A stretch of DNA of 44,138 nucleotides from Candidatus Thioglobus vulcanius (lineage in GTDB: Bacteria; Pseudomonadota; Gammaproteobacteria; PS1; Pseudothioglobaceae): NCBI GenBank assembly GCA_910595855.1, contig CAJVCJ010000080.1, positions 1 through 44,138 of the forward strand, read 5' to 3'. Both the position numbers and the translations under genes were made by a program. The notes below the pieces were generated by a model. The model did not search any database. It saw only the letters and a program-made list of their open reading frames with translations, and was not told the origin of the DNA. Positions 1 through 8,180 of this stretch are shown here, one piece after another. How positions within the stretch are numbered: position 1 is the first letter of the stretch; the number at the start of each line of letters is the position of its first letter.

Positions 1-1089
1 GCCTGATGGAACCTGCATTTTTTCCACGTCTGCACCCCAACTGTCTCCTGCTAAAACTCGCCCCTCATTAGTGCCAAAGCCAACAATATATACTTGCGAT
101 CTGCCTAATTCATACCTACTAAGACTTCCAATATTAGCAATGCCTTGTGAATACATTGATGTAGCACGAGAATCCCCCACATGAGTATTGTGCGCCCAAA
201 CTACACCCTTAGAATTTTCTCCATAAAAATACAGTAGGCGCTTGACCGATAACCACATATGTTGCACTCTACTATTCCAAGAACTAAGATCATCATCAAT
301 GGCCAAACGATAATAATCTTCAGCATTTTTTACTATCAAGGAATTTTGCTCGGCTTGAAAAAAATCGTTGTCTTTAAAAGCATTACTGCCTATGACAAAT
401 GTGCGTAAAAGATTTGATACCTCTATCATGCCCTGTTGACATGAAAAACCTCCACGTGATACTGCTTTTGCGTAAGCCCATTCGTTACGATCATATTTGG
501 CAAAACACTGTAATCTACTCTGTATTCCGTTATGATACAACGGCAAATATTTTTCTGTAAATGCCAGCAGATTGTCCATTGCATCCCATGGTCCGTAAAC
601 ATCCATCCCATGAAACCCCACTTTTTTATCATTGGAAAGATTTGCATTGTATTCTCTCAACCATTCTGCCAGTTTCTCAATCTCATGATTTTTCCACATC
701 CATTCTGGCCACCGATCAAAACTGAGTAGCACTTCTTTGGCTGACTTGAGAGCATCCGGCATATTCTTTACGTACTGGTTGAGTCGATCAATAGAAGACC
801 AGTCCCCTTCGACTGCAACAAAAGAAAATTTCTTTTCACTAATTAGGCGTTTGGTTATCTCTACACGCAATGAATAAAACTCAGCCGTTCCATGTGATGA
901 CTCACCTAATAACACCAATTGACGATCACCTGCCCGATCAATTATCATATCAAAATCAGCAACAACCTTAAGAGGAGCCGCCTTGTGTGATAATAGCTCA
1001 ATAAGGCGCTTTTCATCACTAGCCAAAACTGGATTGTTAAAAGTGATAAGGGAAAGTAAAACAATGAAAAGTGAAGTAATTTTTTTCAT
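1..1089 (-). CDS. Erythromycin-esterase-family secreted protein (3' end beyond window)
   Basis: The frame is open from an ATG at 1089 to the window edge, giving 363 residues without the C-terminus. An AGGA box lies 6-7 bases before the ATG. Residues 1-23 form a classical signal peptide (positive MKK, hydrophobic core, cleavage after VLA), so the product should be exported. Family motifs are GESSHG at 62-67 (E63 and H66 match the catalytic Glu/His of the Ere family), VAVEGDW at 91-97, GFHGMDVYG at 158-166 and WAHNTHVGD at 299-306. Family members hydrolyse the macrolide lactone ring, but many homologues have unknown substrates, and export makes a cytoplasmic resistance role less obvious. The gene is divergent from bioF. 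Family assignment is firm; substrate is unknown. Confidence 0.85.
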   Translation of the reverse strand, partial: MKKITSLFIVLLSLITFNNPVLASDEKRLIELLSHKAAPLKVVADFDMIIDRAGDRQLVLLGESSHGTAEFYSLRVEITKRLISEKKFSFVAVEGDWSSIDRLNQYVKNMPDALKSAKEVLLSFDRWPEWMWKNHEIEKLAEWLREYNANLSNDKKVGFHGMDVYGPWDAMDNLLAFTEKYLPLYHNGIQSRLQCFAKYDRNEWAYAKAVSRGGFSCQQGMIEVSNLLRTFVIGSNAFKDNDFFQAEQNSLIVKNAEDYYRLAIDDDLSSWNSRVQHMWLSVKRLLYFYGENSKGVVWAHNTHVGDSRATSMYSQGIANIGSLSRYELGRSQVYIVGFGTNEGRVLAGDSWGADVEKMQVPSG

Positions 1090-1101
1090 ATTTTTCCTAA
1101 A

Positions 1102-1166
1102 AAATCTATTTAAGATAACTTGATTCTACACTTCTACACTGCATAAATAAGCATTAAAATAGATTT
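1102..1166. promoter_or_regulatory. Divergent intergenic region with inverted and tandem repeats
   Basis: This short space between the esterase-like gene and bioF carries AAATCTATTT at 1102-1111 and its exact reverse complement at 1157-1166, immediately before the bioF ATG. Between them lies a tandem direct repeat of TTCTACAC (1124-1131 and 1132-1139). No convincing Shine-Dalgarno sequence precedes bioF. The repeats could be operator sites for one or both genes, but no regulator can be named. Confidence 0.3.
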
Positions 1167-2276
1167 ATGAATTTTTCTAAAATATTAATTGGGCTCAAGG
1201 ATAAGCATCTTTATCGCTCAAGAAAGATTAGTGAAGGTGCGCAAGACACTCAGATAGTCATTAACGGAAAATCATTGATTAATTTCTGTTCGAATAATTA
1301 CTTATCTCTTGCCAATCACCCTCAAATTAAAGAGGCTTTTAAGAAAGGTGTTGATGCATATGGTGTAGGCTCAGGTGCATCACATTTAGTTAGCGGGCAT
1401 TCCCGAGCCCATCATGATCTGGAAGATGCATTGGCTGAGTATACAGGGCAAGAACGTACCCTGCTATTTTCAACTGGCTATAGTGCAAATTTAGGTATTT
1501 TCTCCGCACTTAAAGGTGAACTAGATTGGATATTGCAAGACAAACTTAATCACGCTTCATTAATTGATGCAAACCAGCTCATTGACTTGCCATTACAACG
1601 GTATTTGCATAATAACATTCAGTCGCTTGAACAAAAACTAGTCAAACAATCAGGTCCAGGCATGATTGTGACTGACACAGTATTTAGCATGGATGGCGAT
1701 CAAGCAAATATTGATGATTTGCAGAAAATCGCAAATAACTCAACTGCAATTTTGATGCAGGATGATGCTCATGGCTTTGGTATTTTTGAGCCCAACATTC
1801 CAAAAAATTCAATCTATATGGCCACTTTGGGCAAAGCAGCAGGCACAATGGGTGCTTTTGTGGCTGGAAATGAGGACTTTATTGAATTTTTAATCCAAAA
1901 ATCCCGCCCTTATATCTATACAACAGCCATTTCTCCTGCAATTTGTGCAGCAACAATTAAAAGCTTAGACTTAATTAAAGCGGGCGAACAAAAAGCTAAA
2001 TTGCTCGCCAATATTGATTTTTTCCGAATTTTTTCATCTGCATTAGGATTGCCAATTTCAAATTCTCATAGTGCCATCCAGCCGCTAATTATTGGCGATA
2101 GTGAAAAGGCGCTGAAAATTAGTCAAACTTTATTTGAACAAGGTTTTTATGTTGGCGCCATTCGCCCACCAACTGTACCAAAAGGTACAGAGCGTTTAAG
2201 AATCACTCTGAGTGCTAACCACACACAAAGTCAAATAGAGCAATTACTCACTCAAATTAAGCATGCTTTACAGTAG
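1167..2276 (+). CDS. bioF: 8-amino-7-oxononanoate synthase (BioF)
   Basis: This PLP enzyme condenses pimeloyl-ACP with L-alanine to give 8-amino-7-oxononanoate, the first step in building the biotin ring. The 369 residues are close to the usual size of about 385. The family signature FCSNNYLSLANHP lies near residues 41-53, followed by the GVGSGASHLVSGHSRAHHDLE region that binds substrate and PLP. The PLP lysine is K223 in TLGKAAG, and the C-terminus has the RITLSANHT strand typical of the family. The 3' end overlaps the bioH start by 14 bases, indicating translational coupling. bioA, bioB, bioC and bioD are not in this window. 2-Amino-3-ketobutyrate CoA ligase is the nearest alternative, but the bioH neighbour supports BioF. 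Confidence 0.93.
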   Translation: MNFSKILIGLKDKHLYRSRKISEGAQDTQIVINGKSLINFCSNNYLSLANHPQIKEAFKKGVDAYGVGSGASHLVSGHSRAHHDLEDALAEYTGQERTLLFSTGYSANLGIFSALKGELDWILQDKLNHASLIDANQLIDLPLQRYLHNNIQSLEQKLVKQSGPGMIVTDTVFSMDGDQANIDDLQKIANNSTAILMQDDAHGFGIFEPNIPKNSIYMATLGKAAGTMGAFVAGNEDFIEFLIQKSRPYIYTTAISPAICAATIKSLDLIKAGEQKAKLLANIDFFRIFSSALGLPISNSHSAIQPLIIGDSEKALKISQTLFEQGFYVGAIRPPTVPKGTERLRITLSANHTQSQIEQLLTQIKHALQ

Positions 2277-2961
2277 CACAACTGGCACGGGCCCTGACTT
2301 AGTTTTACTGCACGGCTGGGGATTTAATGGCGACCTGTTTGACGATCTAATTGATCGATACAAAAATCAATATCGCATTACAAAAATTGATCTACCTGGT
2401 CATGGTCGTAGTGATGATGTTACTGGTGGTCTTGATGAGTGGTGTGATGAAATTATCAAAATCCTCCCAGATAATCCAACCCTACTCGGTTGGTCATTAG
2501 GTGGACTACTGGCGATTAATATCGCTACCAAAATTAAGATATCCAAACTAGTGTTGATAGCCTCTACACCTAATTTTGTACAAAATTCAAATTGGAAATA
2601 CGGCATTAATGCAGATAATTTTCAGCAATTTTCTGATGCATTGCAGCTGAACTTATCCAAAGGACTAAAACGCTTTGTTAGCCTACAAACTCAAGATAAA
2701 ACTCAATTAAAAACCCTTAATCAATCAATCGATAAATTTCCTGCATCAACAAAAGCACTCAACCAAGGATTGGAGATTCTTTTAGCCACTGACCTATTAG
2801 ATGAGTTTAAGCAATTAAAAATACCAATAGAAGTGACTTTAGGTAATCATGACACATTGATTCCTTATCGAATCAGCAATTGGTATGATAAAGTTAAAAT
2901 AAAAACGCAAGTATTGAATACGGGTCACTTGCCATTTTTACATAAGGATTTCACGCTATGA
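2263..2961 (+). CDS. bioH: Pimeloyl-ACP methyl ester carboxylesterase (BioH)
   Basis: This alpha/beta hydrolase probably removes the methyl group from pimeloyl-ACP methyl ester, ending the BioC-BioH route to the pimeloyl chain. The nucleophile elbow GWSLGG carries S78, the acid is D197 in GNHDTLIP, and H222 lies in GHLPF. HGWGFNG at 17-23 forms the oxyanion region. At 232 residues it is about 25 shorter than E. coli BioH, with the shortfall at the C-terminus. It starts inside the bioF 3' end, and its TGA overlaps the next ATG (ATGA). The catalytic triad is seen directly; the specific substrate rests on the BioH-like motifs and on the bioF neighbour. Confidence 0.88.
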   Translation: MLYSSTTGTGPDLVLLHGWGFNGDLFDDLIDRYKNQYRITKIDLPGHGRSDDVTGGLDEWCDEIIKILPDNPTLLGWSLGGLLAINIATKIKISKLVLIASTPNFVQNSNWKYGINADNFQQFSDALQLNLSKGLKRFVSLQTQDKTQLKTLNQSIDKFPASTKALNQGLEILLATDLLDEFKQLKIPIEVTLGNHDTLIPYRISNWYDKVKIKTQVLNTGHLPFLHKDFTL

Positions 2962-3569
2962 ATAAATCTATCGCGCCCATACTGCTAAGTGTCTTTGGTA
3001 TTTTTTGGGTGGCGCTTGCTATCAACCCACTTTATCGAGATATATGGGTTGCTGAAAACTTAATCCTTGTTATTTGCATTGGCTATATGGTATCGACTTA
3101 TAAATCAACACCTTTTAGCAATACCTCGTACTGGCTCATTTTTATATTTTGTATTTTGCAAACTATTGGTGCACACTACACTTACGCAGAAGTCCCGATT
3201 GGTTTTTGGGCTGCCGATCTACTGGAGATAGAGCGTAATCATTATGATCGACTCGTGCACTTTGCCTTTGGATTTTTATTGGTATTACCATTCAAAGAAG
3301 TGATTACTAGACTCATAAAATTCTCTAGCTTTCGCTCTATGGTCTTTTTGTTGGTTCTGGTATTTTTTGGTATTGGCGGTTTTTATGAAATAATAGAATG
3401 GCTCTACGCTATATTCTACGAACAACAACAATCCCCTCAGACAGTTGATTCCTTTCTTGGATCACAGGGAGACATTTGGGATGCCGAAAAAGACATGCTC
3501 TTTACTGGCCTTGGGGCTTGGTTATATTTACTATTTTTTACCCCAAGGCTCAGCAATAAACTCACTTAA
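2958..3569 (+). CDS. yjdF: YjdF/DUF2238-family inner membrane protein
   Basis: This 203-residue integral membrane protein has about six hydrophobic helices: two at the N-terminus, one near 50-70, one near 95-110 (HFAFGFLLVLPF), one near 120-140 and a last one near the C-terminus. Conserved features of the YjdF/DUF2238 family include a YDRLVHFAFG segment, GGFYEIIEW, and GDIWDAEKDMLFTGLGA close to the end. The family has no established biochemical role. The gene starts in the bioH stop codon (ATGA overlap), so it is almost certainly cotranscribed with the biotin genes. That may be simple gene packing. The 3' end overlaps the convergent Hsp20 gene by 8 bases. Confidence 0.8.
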   Translation: MNKSIAPILLSVFGIFWVALAINPLYRDIWVAENLILVICIGYMVSTYKSTPFSNTSYWLIFIFCILQTIGAHYTYAEVPIGFWAADLLEIERNHYDRLVHFAFGFLLVLPFKEVITRLIKFSSFRSMVFLLVLVFFGIGGFYEIIEWLYAIFYEQQQSPQTVDSFLGSQGDIWDAEKDMLFTGLGAWLYLLFFTPRLSNKLT

Positions 3570-3987
3570 TCTTAACTTCGGTTTGCTTAGATCTTGCCTT
3601 AGCTACTTTAGTAATAGTTAAGCTCAAAACACCGTCAATAAACTCAGCTTCGATATTGTCAGTCTTAACCGTATGAGGTAAAGTGAAACTTCTCACAAAA
3701 GAACCGTACGTACGTTCAATACGGTGTCTTTTTGTATCTTTAATTTCAACTGTTATCTCATCTTTTTTCTCACCTTTGATAGTTAACACATTATCTACAA
3801 CGTGTACATGTACATCATCTTTATGTACACCAGGCAACTCAGCTTTAATCAAGTAAGACTTGTTATTCTCCTCAATGTCAATAGCAGGCATCCAATCACT
3901 CTGTTCAAACTCACCAAGCGAGTGATCAAAATTCTCAAACATTTCATCCATTCCAACAAATGGGCGGCGCATTAGCGTTAGACTCAT
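3562..3987 (-). CDS. Small heat-shock protein, Hsp20/alpha-crystallin family
   Basis: This is an ATP-independent holdase chaperone of the cytoplasm. Its 141 residues are typical. The alpha-crystallin domain runs from about residue 36 to 128, with the family's ELPGV at 50-54, VLTIKGEKK near 67-75 and GVLSLTITK near 123-131. The C-terminal V-K-I at 138-140 fits the I/V-x-I/V motif that docks neighbouring subunits. A strong GGAGG lies about 6 bases before the ATG. It is monocistronic and divergent from purE. The upstream region shows no clear sigma-32 promoter, so heat regulation is unproven. Confidence 0.93.
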   Translation of the reverse strand: MSLTLMRRPFVGMDEMFENFDHSLGEFEQSDWMPAIDIEENNKSYLIKAELPGVHKDDVHVHVVDNVLTIKGEKKDEITVEIKDTKRHRIERTYGSFVRSFTLPHTVKTDNIEAEFIDGVLSLTITKVAKARSKQTEVKIK

Positions 3988-4065
3988 TACAACCTCCTTT
4001 TTTTTATTTACACAACTATCTCACCTTTATAGTACGCCTCTTTTTATCTACATGATGATGATTTG

Positions 4066-4073
4066 AGTATAAT
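4066..4073 (+). promoter_or_regulatory. Likely -10 region of purE (and possibly of hsp20)
   Basis: A consensus TATAAT lies at 4068-4073, 35 bases before the purE ATG, with no good -35 hexamer 16-18 bases upstream. It sits inside a small dyad, TTTGA-N7-TCAAA (4062-4078). Read on the other strand, the same bases give TATACT, so the divergent hsp20 and purE promoters may overlap. Evidence is limited to these motifs. Confidence 0.4.
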
Positions 4074-4108
4074 TCAAACATATTAGCTTTTAGTAAGGGG
4101 TTCTTCTA

Positions 4109-4597
4109 ATGACAATTTTAGTCGGTGTAATTATGGGGTCAAAATCTGATTGGCCAACCATGAAACATGCAGTAGAAATGCTGGAAGAATTTGGCGTGCC
4201 GCATGAAGTTGAAGTGGTGTCTGCACATAGAACTCCAGATAAAATGTTTGACTATGCCTCTAGTGCACTTGATCGCGGACTTAAAGTAATCATTGCAGGC
4301 GCTGGTGGCGCTGCGCACTTACCTGGTATGGTTGCTGCCAAAACCATCGTACCTGTACTCGGTGTGCCCGTACAATCTAAAGCGCTTAGTGGACAAGACT
4401 CATTACTCTCTATTGCACAAATGCCTGGTGGCATTCCAGTGGGAACGCTTGCTATTGGTGAAGCAGGCGCTAAAAATGCTGGTATTTTGGCAGCACAAAT
4501 CATCGCCAATGAGGATGACTCTGTACGCGCAAAAGTAGTAGCATTTAGAGCCAAACAAACGCAAGATGTTTTAGACAACCCAAACCCTTCAGCATAA
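4109..4597 (+). CDS. purE: N5-carboxyaminoimidazole ribonucleotide mutase (PurE)
   Basis: Class I PurE moves the carboxyl group of N5-CAIR to C4, making CAIR in de novo purine synthesis. The 162 residues cover the whole compact fold. Signature elements are GSKSD at 10-14 (phosphate-binding loop), SAHRTP at 38-43 with the catalytic histidine, and GAGGAAHLPGM at 64-74. PVQSK and MPGGIPVGT follow, as in bacterial class I enzymes. An AAGGGG box precedes the ATG. purK starts 3 bases after the stop codon, so the two consecutive enzymes are cotranscribed. Confidence 0.97.
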   Translation: MTILVGVIMGSKSDWPTMKHAVEMLEEFGVPHEVEVVSAHRTPDKMFDYASSALDRGLKVIIAGAGGAAHLPGMVAAKTIVPVLGVPVQSKALSGQDSLLSIAQMPGGIPVGTLAIGEAGAKNAGILAAQIIANEDDSVRAKVVAFRAKQTQDVLDNPNPSA

Positions 4598-4600
4598 ACT

Positions 4601-5692
4601 ATGAAAATCGGCGTACTTGGTGCAGGCCAACTTGGCAGAATGATGGCGATTTCTGGCTATCCTTTAAATCATCAATTTGGATTTTCTGGTAATACTAACG
4701 ATGAACCGGCTAGCCTTTTAGGACATATGTTTGCGCTTGAGGATAATGCTGAAAATATCGAATCATTAGTTGCATTTGCCGATGTGATCACTTACGAAAG
4801 CGAAAACACAGATGTTGAAATCGTTAAAGAAATCAATAAAGATATCCCTGTATATCCGGGTGAAAAATCCCTATTCACCACCCAACATCGCGGCCGTGAA
4901 AAGGCACTTTTTGACCAACTAAATATCCCTTGCGCACCCTATCAAATGGTTAACAGCTTAGCTGACCTTACAAAGGCAGTTAGCGATATAGGTCTGCCCG
5001 CTATTTTAAAAACAGCGACTGAAGGCTATGATGGCAAAGGTCAATTTTTAATGCATCATACAGATCAAATTAAAGAAGCATTTGACAGCATGCAGGGTGT
5101 TGAATCAATTTTAGAAGGATTTGTTAATTTTAAACGCGAGCTTTCATTGATTGCAGTTCGCGGCATTGACAATGACCATAAGTATTATCCTTTGGTTGAA
5201 AACACACACCATAATGGAATTTTGCGTCTTACCATTGCACCTGCGCAGACGATTGACCCTAAAGTACAAGAAACAGCAGAGCATTACATGCAGACTTTAT
5301 TAGATGAGATGGGTCATGTTGGTGTGCTTACCATTGAGCTATTTGAAACTGAAAATGGCCTTGTGGTAAATGAGATGGCGCCACGCGTGCATAATTCTGG
5401 CCACTGGAGTATTGAAGGCGCCCACACCTCACAATTTGAAAACCATATTCGTGCAATTAGTGGCATGCCTTTGGGTGACACCTCGCCAACGCATGCCTTT
5501 AGCGCTATGATTAATATCATTGGTAAAATCGGCCCAACAGATCTTGTACTAAATATGGCCAATGCAAGCTTACATCTGTACGATAAGACTGAGCGTGAAA
5601 ATAGAAAACTTGGTCATATTAATATTATTGCCAATTCACAGGCACAGCTTGATACTAGCATTCAACAATTAAAAGACTTTCTACCCAACTAA
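4601..5692 (+). CDS. purK: N5-carboxyaminoimidazole ribonucleotide synthase (PurK)
   Basis: PurK uses ATP and bicarbonate to carboxylate AIR to N5-CAIR, the unstable substrate handed to PurE. The 363 residues form an ATP-grasp enzyme: an N-terminal domain beginning GAGQLGRM at 7-14, the ATP-grasp lid with TEGYDGKGQ near 137-145, EGFVNFKRELS near 167-177, and the metal-binding segment VNEMAPRVHNSGHWS. Length matches the family (about 355-390). The start lies 3 bases after purE, and a small gene follows after 8 bases, giving a three-gene operon. Confidence 0.96.
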   Translation: MKIGVLGAGQLGRMMAISGYPLNHQFGFSGNTNDEPASLLGHMFALEDNAENIESLVAFADVITYESENTDVEIVKEINKDIPVYPGEKSLFTTQHRGREKALFDQLNIPCAPYQMVNSLADLTKAVSDIGLPAILKTATEGYDGKGQFLMHHTDQIKEAFDSMQGVESILEGFVNFKRELSLIAVRGIDNDHKYYPLVENTHHNGILRLTIAPAQTIDPKVQETAEHYMQTLLDEMGHVGVLTIELFETENGLVVNEMAPRVHNSGHWSIEGAHTSQFENHIRAISGMPLGDTSPTHAFSAMINIIGKIGPTDLVLNMANASLHLYDKTERENRKLGHINIIANSQAQLDTSIQQLKDFLPN

Positions 5693-5700
5693 GGATCCCT

Positions 5701-6006
5701 ATGTCAGAAGAATACAATTGGCCATCAGCCGTACTTTACCACCCAACAGGCGATCCTATCAACATTAAGCCTATTGATGATAATAAATCATTTGGTACTG
5801 ATGAATTACAGACTTTTGTTGGCGGTCCAGTAGGCCATATCAAGCTTGATAATGGCATGCTAGTGATTAACGATGAAGGTGAAAAAATGAACCTACCGCT
5901 TAATGATATGGCGAGTAAAAATGGCTATTCTTTATACGGTAATGTTATTTTTGTACCAAAAGTGATTCAAGCAGAACCGGTCAAATTTGACATTACAAAC
6001 CTGTAA
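5701..6006 (+). CDS. Small conserved hypothetical protein, DUF3846-like
   Basis: This 101-residue soluble protein follows purK after 8 bases and has an AAGGA box in front of its ATG. I see no signal peptide, membrane helix or cysteine. The central pattern, FVGGPVGHIKLDNGMLVINDEGEK followed by LPLND and a GNVIFVP strand, resembles the DUF3846 layout (a 'VGG-x-I' strand, a polar hairpin with 'NEEGK', then 'GxxxxV'). That resemblance is from memory of the family pattern and is not tested. Function is unknown. Cotranscription with purEK does not by itself imply a purine role. Confidence 0.7.
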   Translation: MSEEYNWPSAVLYHPTGDPINIKPIDDNKSFGTDELQTFVGGPVGHIKLDNGMLVINDEGEKMNLPLNDMASKNGYSLYGNVIFVPKVIQAEPVKFDITNL

Positions 6007-6047
6007 TTAAACCTCAATACCAGGCAAGAGTTTAACTATAGATTCTA

Positions 6048-6422
6048 TTAGCCAAACTCTTTCTCAAGATAAGTTTTAATATCAGCAGATTCAAACATCC
6101 AGCTAACTGTATCACCATCTGTGATTTTTAAACAAGGCACTTGGACTTTACCAGCTTCTTTCATCATTTCTTCACGATAAGCACCACCACGAGTTTGTGC
6201 ATCACGCGTTACAATCTTAATGTTTAAACTTCTTATAACACGTCGTGACATAATGCAAAACGGGCAGGCAAAAAATTGATAAAGCTCGATGTTTTTGGCT
6301 TTATTGTTTACAGCTTCTTGCTCTTGAGCGCTTCTTTTAACTTTCTTAACGGGGATCAAACGACTGATTAATGCAATCAATGCGCCTAGGCCATTTCTAA
6401 ATGCTTTTAATAATAATTTCAT
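6048..6422 (-). CDS. Glutaredoxin-like thiol-disulfide protein with hydrophobic N-terminus
   Basis: This is a 124-residue protein of the thioredoxin fold. Residues 1-24 are hydrophobic with flanking lysine/arginine and may anchor it in the inner membrane, or act as an uncleaved signal. The glutaredoxin domain follows, with redox motif CPFC at 53-56 and the cis-proline VPC at 95-97, a glutathione-binding position in glutaredoxins. The C-terminal helix ESADIKTYLEKEFG is also typical. C97 next to the cis-proline is an extra cysteine. The gene lies 4 bases downstream of folD in a run of same-strand genes. It is likely a glutathione-dependent reductase; its target is not apparent. Confidence 0.85.
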   Translation of the reverse strand: MKLLLKAFRNGLGALIALISRLIPVKKVKRSAQEQEAVNNKAKNIELYQFFACPFCIMSRRVIRSLNIKIVTRDAQTRGGAYREEMMKEAGKVQVPCLKITDGDTVSWMFESADIKTYLEKEFG

Positions 6423-6426
6423 AGTT

Positions 6427-7260
6427 TTATTTCCTATTTTGGTATGCGGTTAATGTGTTCTCAAGTAAGGTTGCAATGGTCATTGGACCAACACCACCAG
6501 GTACCGGTGTCATCCATGCAGCATTAGTACTAGCAGCATCAAAATCCACATCGCCCACTAGCTTGCCACTATCCAGTCGATTAATACCTACATCGATCAC
6601 AATAGCGCCAGGTTTAATCCAATCACCCTGGATCATTTTTGGAATACCAACAGCTGCAACCACGATATCAGCATTTTTTAACTTGCTTGATAGGCCTGTG
6701 GTTTTACTATTACAAATTGTAACCGTTGCACGTGCATTTAAAAGCTCCATGGCCATTGGTCTACCAACAATATTAGAGGCGCCAACCACCACACAATCCT
6801 TACCAACTAAATCAATTCCTGTTGTTGCCAACATTGTCATCACCCCTTTGGGTGTACATGGGCGTAAATAAGGCTTATTCTGCATGAGTTTGCCGATATT
6901 TTCACTATGAAAGCCATCTACATCCTTTTCAGGAGAAATCGTCTCTATGACTAAATTTGCGTCTAAATGATCTGGCAGTGGTAACTGCACCAAAATACCG
7001 TCAATTTTGTCATCATTGTTTAAGCGTACCACCTCATCAAGTAATTCTTGCTGAGTAATATCACCTGGTTTATTGATTTTTTCTGAATAAAATCCAACCT
7101 CTTTGCAAGCGTTATCTTTATTGCGCACATACACAGCAGAAGCAGGATCATCACCCACCAAAATAACTGCCAAGCCAGGTGCACGATTTAGCGTCTTAAC
7201 CTTTGCTGCAATATCGTTACGTAAATTTTGTGCAATTTTCTTGCCATTAATAATATTCAT
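6427..7260 (-). CDS. folD: Bifunctional methylenetetrahydrofolate dehydrogenase/cyclohydrolase (FolD)
   Basis: FolD interconverts 5,10-methylene-THF, 5,10-methenyl-THF and 10-formyl-THF using NADP, feeding purine, methionine and formyl-Met synthesis. Length is 277 residues, near the usual 285. Recognised features are YVRNK with catalytic K48, QLPLP near 92-96, the Rossmann motif VVGASNIVGRPMA near 157-169, and the C-terminal PVPGGVGPMTIATLLENT. It lies 2 bases downstream of kdsB. MetF, which uses the same folate intermediate, is encoded at 15644-16465. Confidence 0.97.
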   Translation of the reverse strand: MNIINGKKIAQNLRNDIAAKVKTLNRAPGLAVILVGDDPASAVYVRNKDNACKEVGFYSEKINKPGDITQQELLDEVVRLNNDDKIDGILVQLPLPDHLDANLVIETISPEKDVDGFHSENIGKLMQNKPYLRPCTPKGVMTMLATTGIDLVGKDCVVVGASNIVGRPMAMELLNARATVTICNSKTTGLSSKLKNADIVVAAVGIPKMIQGDWIKPGAIVIDVGINRLDSGKLVGDVDFDAASTNAAWMTPVPGGVGPMTIATLLENTLTAYQNRK

Positions 7261-7262
7261 TC

Positions 7263-8015
7263 TTAACTCTTATGTTTGCCAGGCGCCAATGCTATCAGTA
7301 CCTTATCTAAATCATCTTGTGTGTCTACGCCAAAGCCCGTCTCTCCACAGGCATTAGCTACGTGAACATCGAAACCTTCATTAAGCACTGTCAATTGCTC
7401 CAGACGCTCAACTTGCTCTAATCGAGAGCTATCCATCTTTAAATATTGCTTGATAAATTTGCTACGATAAGCGTAAATACCAATATGCTTATGACAAAGA
7501 GATAGATCAAATTCTTGTTGTTCTCTAAAAAACGGAATGGGTGCGCGAGAAAAATACAACGCCTTGCCGAACTTGTCAAAAACTACTTTGACGCAATTAG
7601 GGTCTAAATATTGCTGCTCGTCAATAACTGGCTCACATAGTGTTGCCATTTGCATTTGACTATCTTGTAAATTATTAGCCACTTGATTAATCACTGCTGG
7701 ATCAAGCATGGGCTCATCACCCTGTACATTAACAATGATTTCATCATCTGCAATTTTAAGCTCACTTAATACTTGTGCAATTCTTGATGTCCCGGAAGTA
7801 TGATGATCATCGGTCATGCAAACTTGTGCACCGAATCCTTGTGCGACTCGCATAATACGCTCATCATCAGTCGCGATAATGACCTGATCTGCTTGGCTTT
7901 TGATGGCATTTTCATAAGTCAGCTGAATCAGCGGCTTACCATGAACATCCTTTAATAGCTTTGCAGGTAGTCTACTAGATGCATATCGAGCAGGAATAAT
8001 GACACTAAAACTCAT
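7263..8015 (-). CDS. kdsB: CMP-Kdo synthetase (KdsB)
   Basis: KdsB activates Kdo with CTP to CMP-Kdo for the inner core of lipopolysaccharide. The 250 residues match the family. The nucleotide-binding loop PARYASSRLPAK lies at 8-19. Also seen are ATDDERI near 49-55, NVQGDEP near 99-105 with the metal-binding aspartate, and FGVDTQDDL near the C-terminus. It follows ycaR by 3 bases and precedes folD by 2. The lpxK-ycaR-kdsB order is a common gammaproteobacterial arrangement. Confidence 0.97.
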   Translation of the reverse strand: MSFSVIIPARYASSRLPAKLLKDVHGKPLIQLTYENAIKSQADQVIIATDDERIMRVAQGFGAQVCMTDDHHTSGTSRIAQVLSELKIADDEIIVNVQGDEPMLDPAVINQVANNLQDSQMQMATLCEPVIDEQQYLDPNCVKVVFDKFGKALYFSRAPIPFFREQQEFDLSLCHKHIGIYAYRSKFIKQYLKMDSSRLEQVERLEQLTVLNEGFDVHVANACGETGFGVDTQDDLDKVLIALAPGKHKS

Positions 8016-8018
8016 CTG

Positions 8019-8180
8019 CTAATCTAGCTTTCTAGCTTCTTCTTCCAACAGAACTGGAATACCATCTTCGATTGGGTAAGCTAAGCCGCTAGTTTCACAA
8101 ATTAGCTCATGGCCTACTTGCTTCAAAGGCGCTTTAGATTTTGGGCAAACTAATAGTTTTAATAAGGCTTCATCAATCAT
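8019..8180 (-). CDS. ycaR: Trm112/YcaR-family small protein
   Basis: This 53-residue frame runs from an ATG at 8180 to a TAG at 8019. It begins MIDEALLKLLVCPKSKAPL and contains SGLAYPIEDGIPVLLEEEA, the conserved YcaR/UPF0434 (Trm112-like) pattern. The family zinc-ribbon-type positions are reduced here: C12 is present in LVCPKSK, and C32 in LICETSG. The start overlaps the lpxK stop (ATGA, 8177-8180), and kdsB begins 3 bases after the stop. That places it exactly where YcaR sits in E. coli. Trm112 proteins elsewhere activate methyltransferases; the role of bacterial YcaR is unsettled. Confidence 0.9.
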   Translation of the reverse strand: MIDEALLKLLVCPKSKAPLKQVGHELICETSGLAYPIEDGIPVLLEEEARKLD

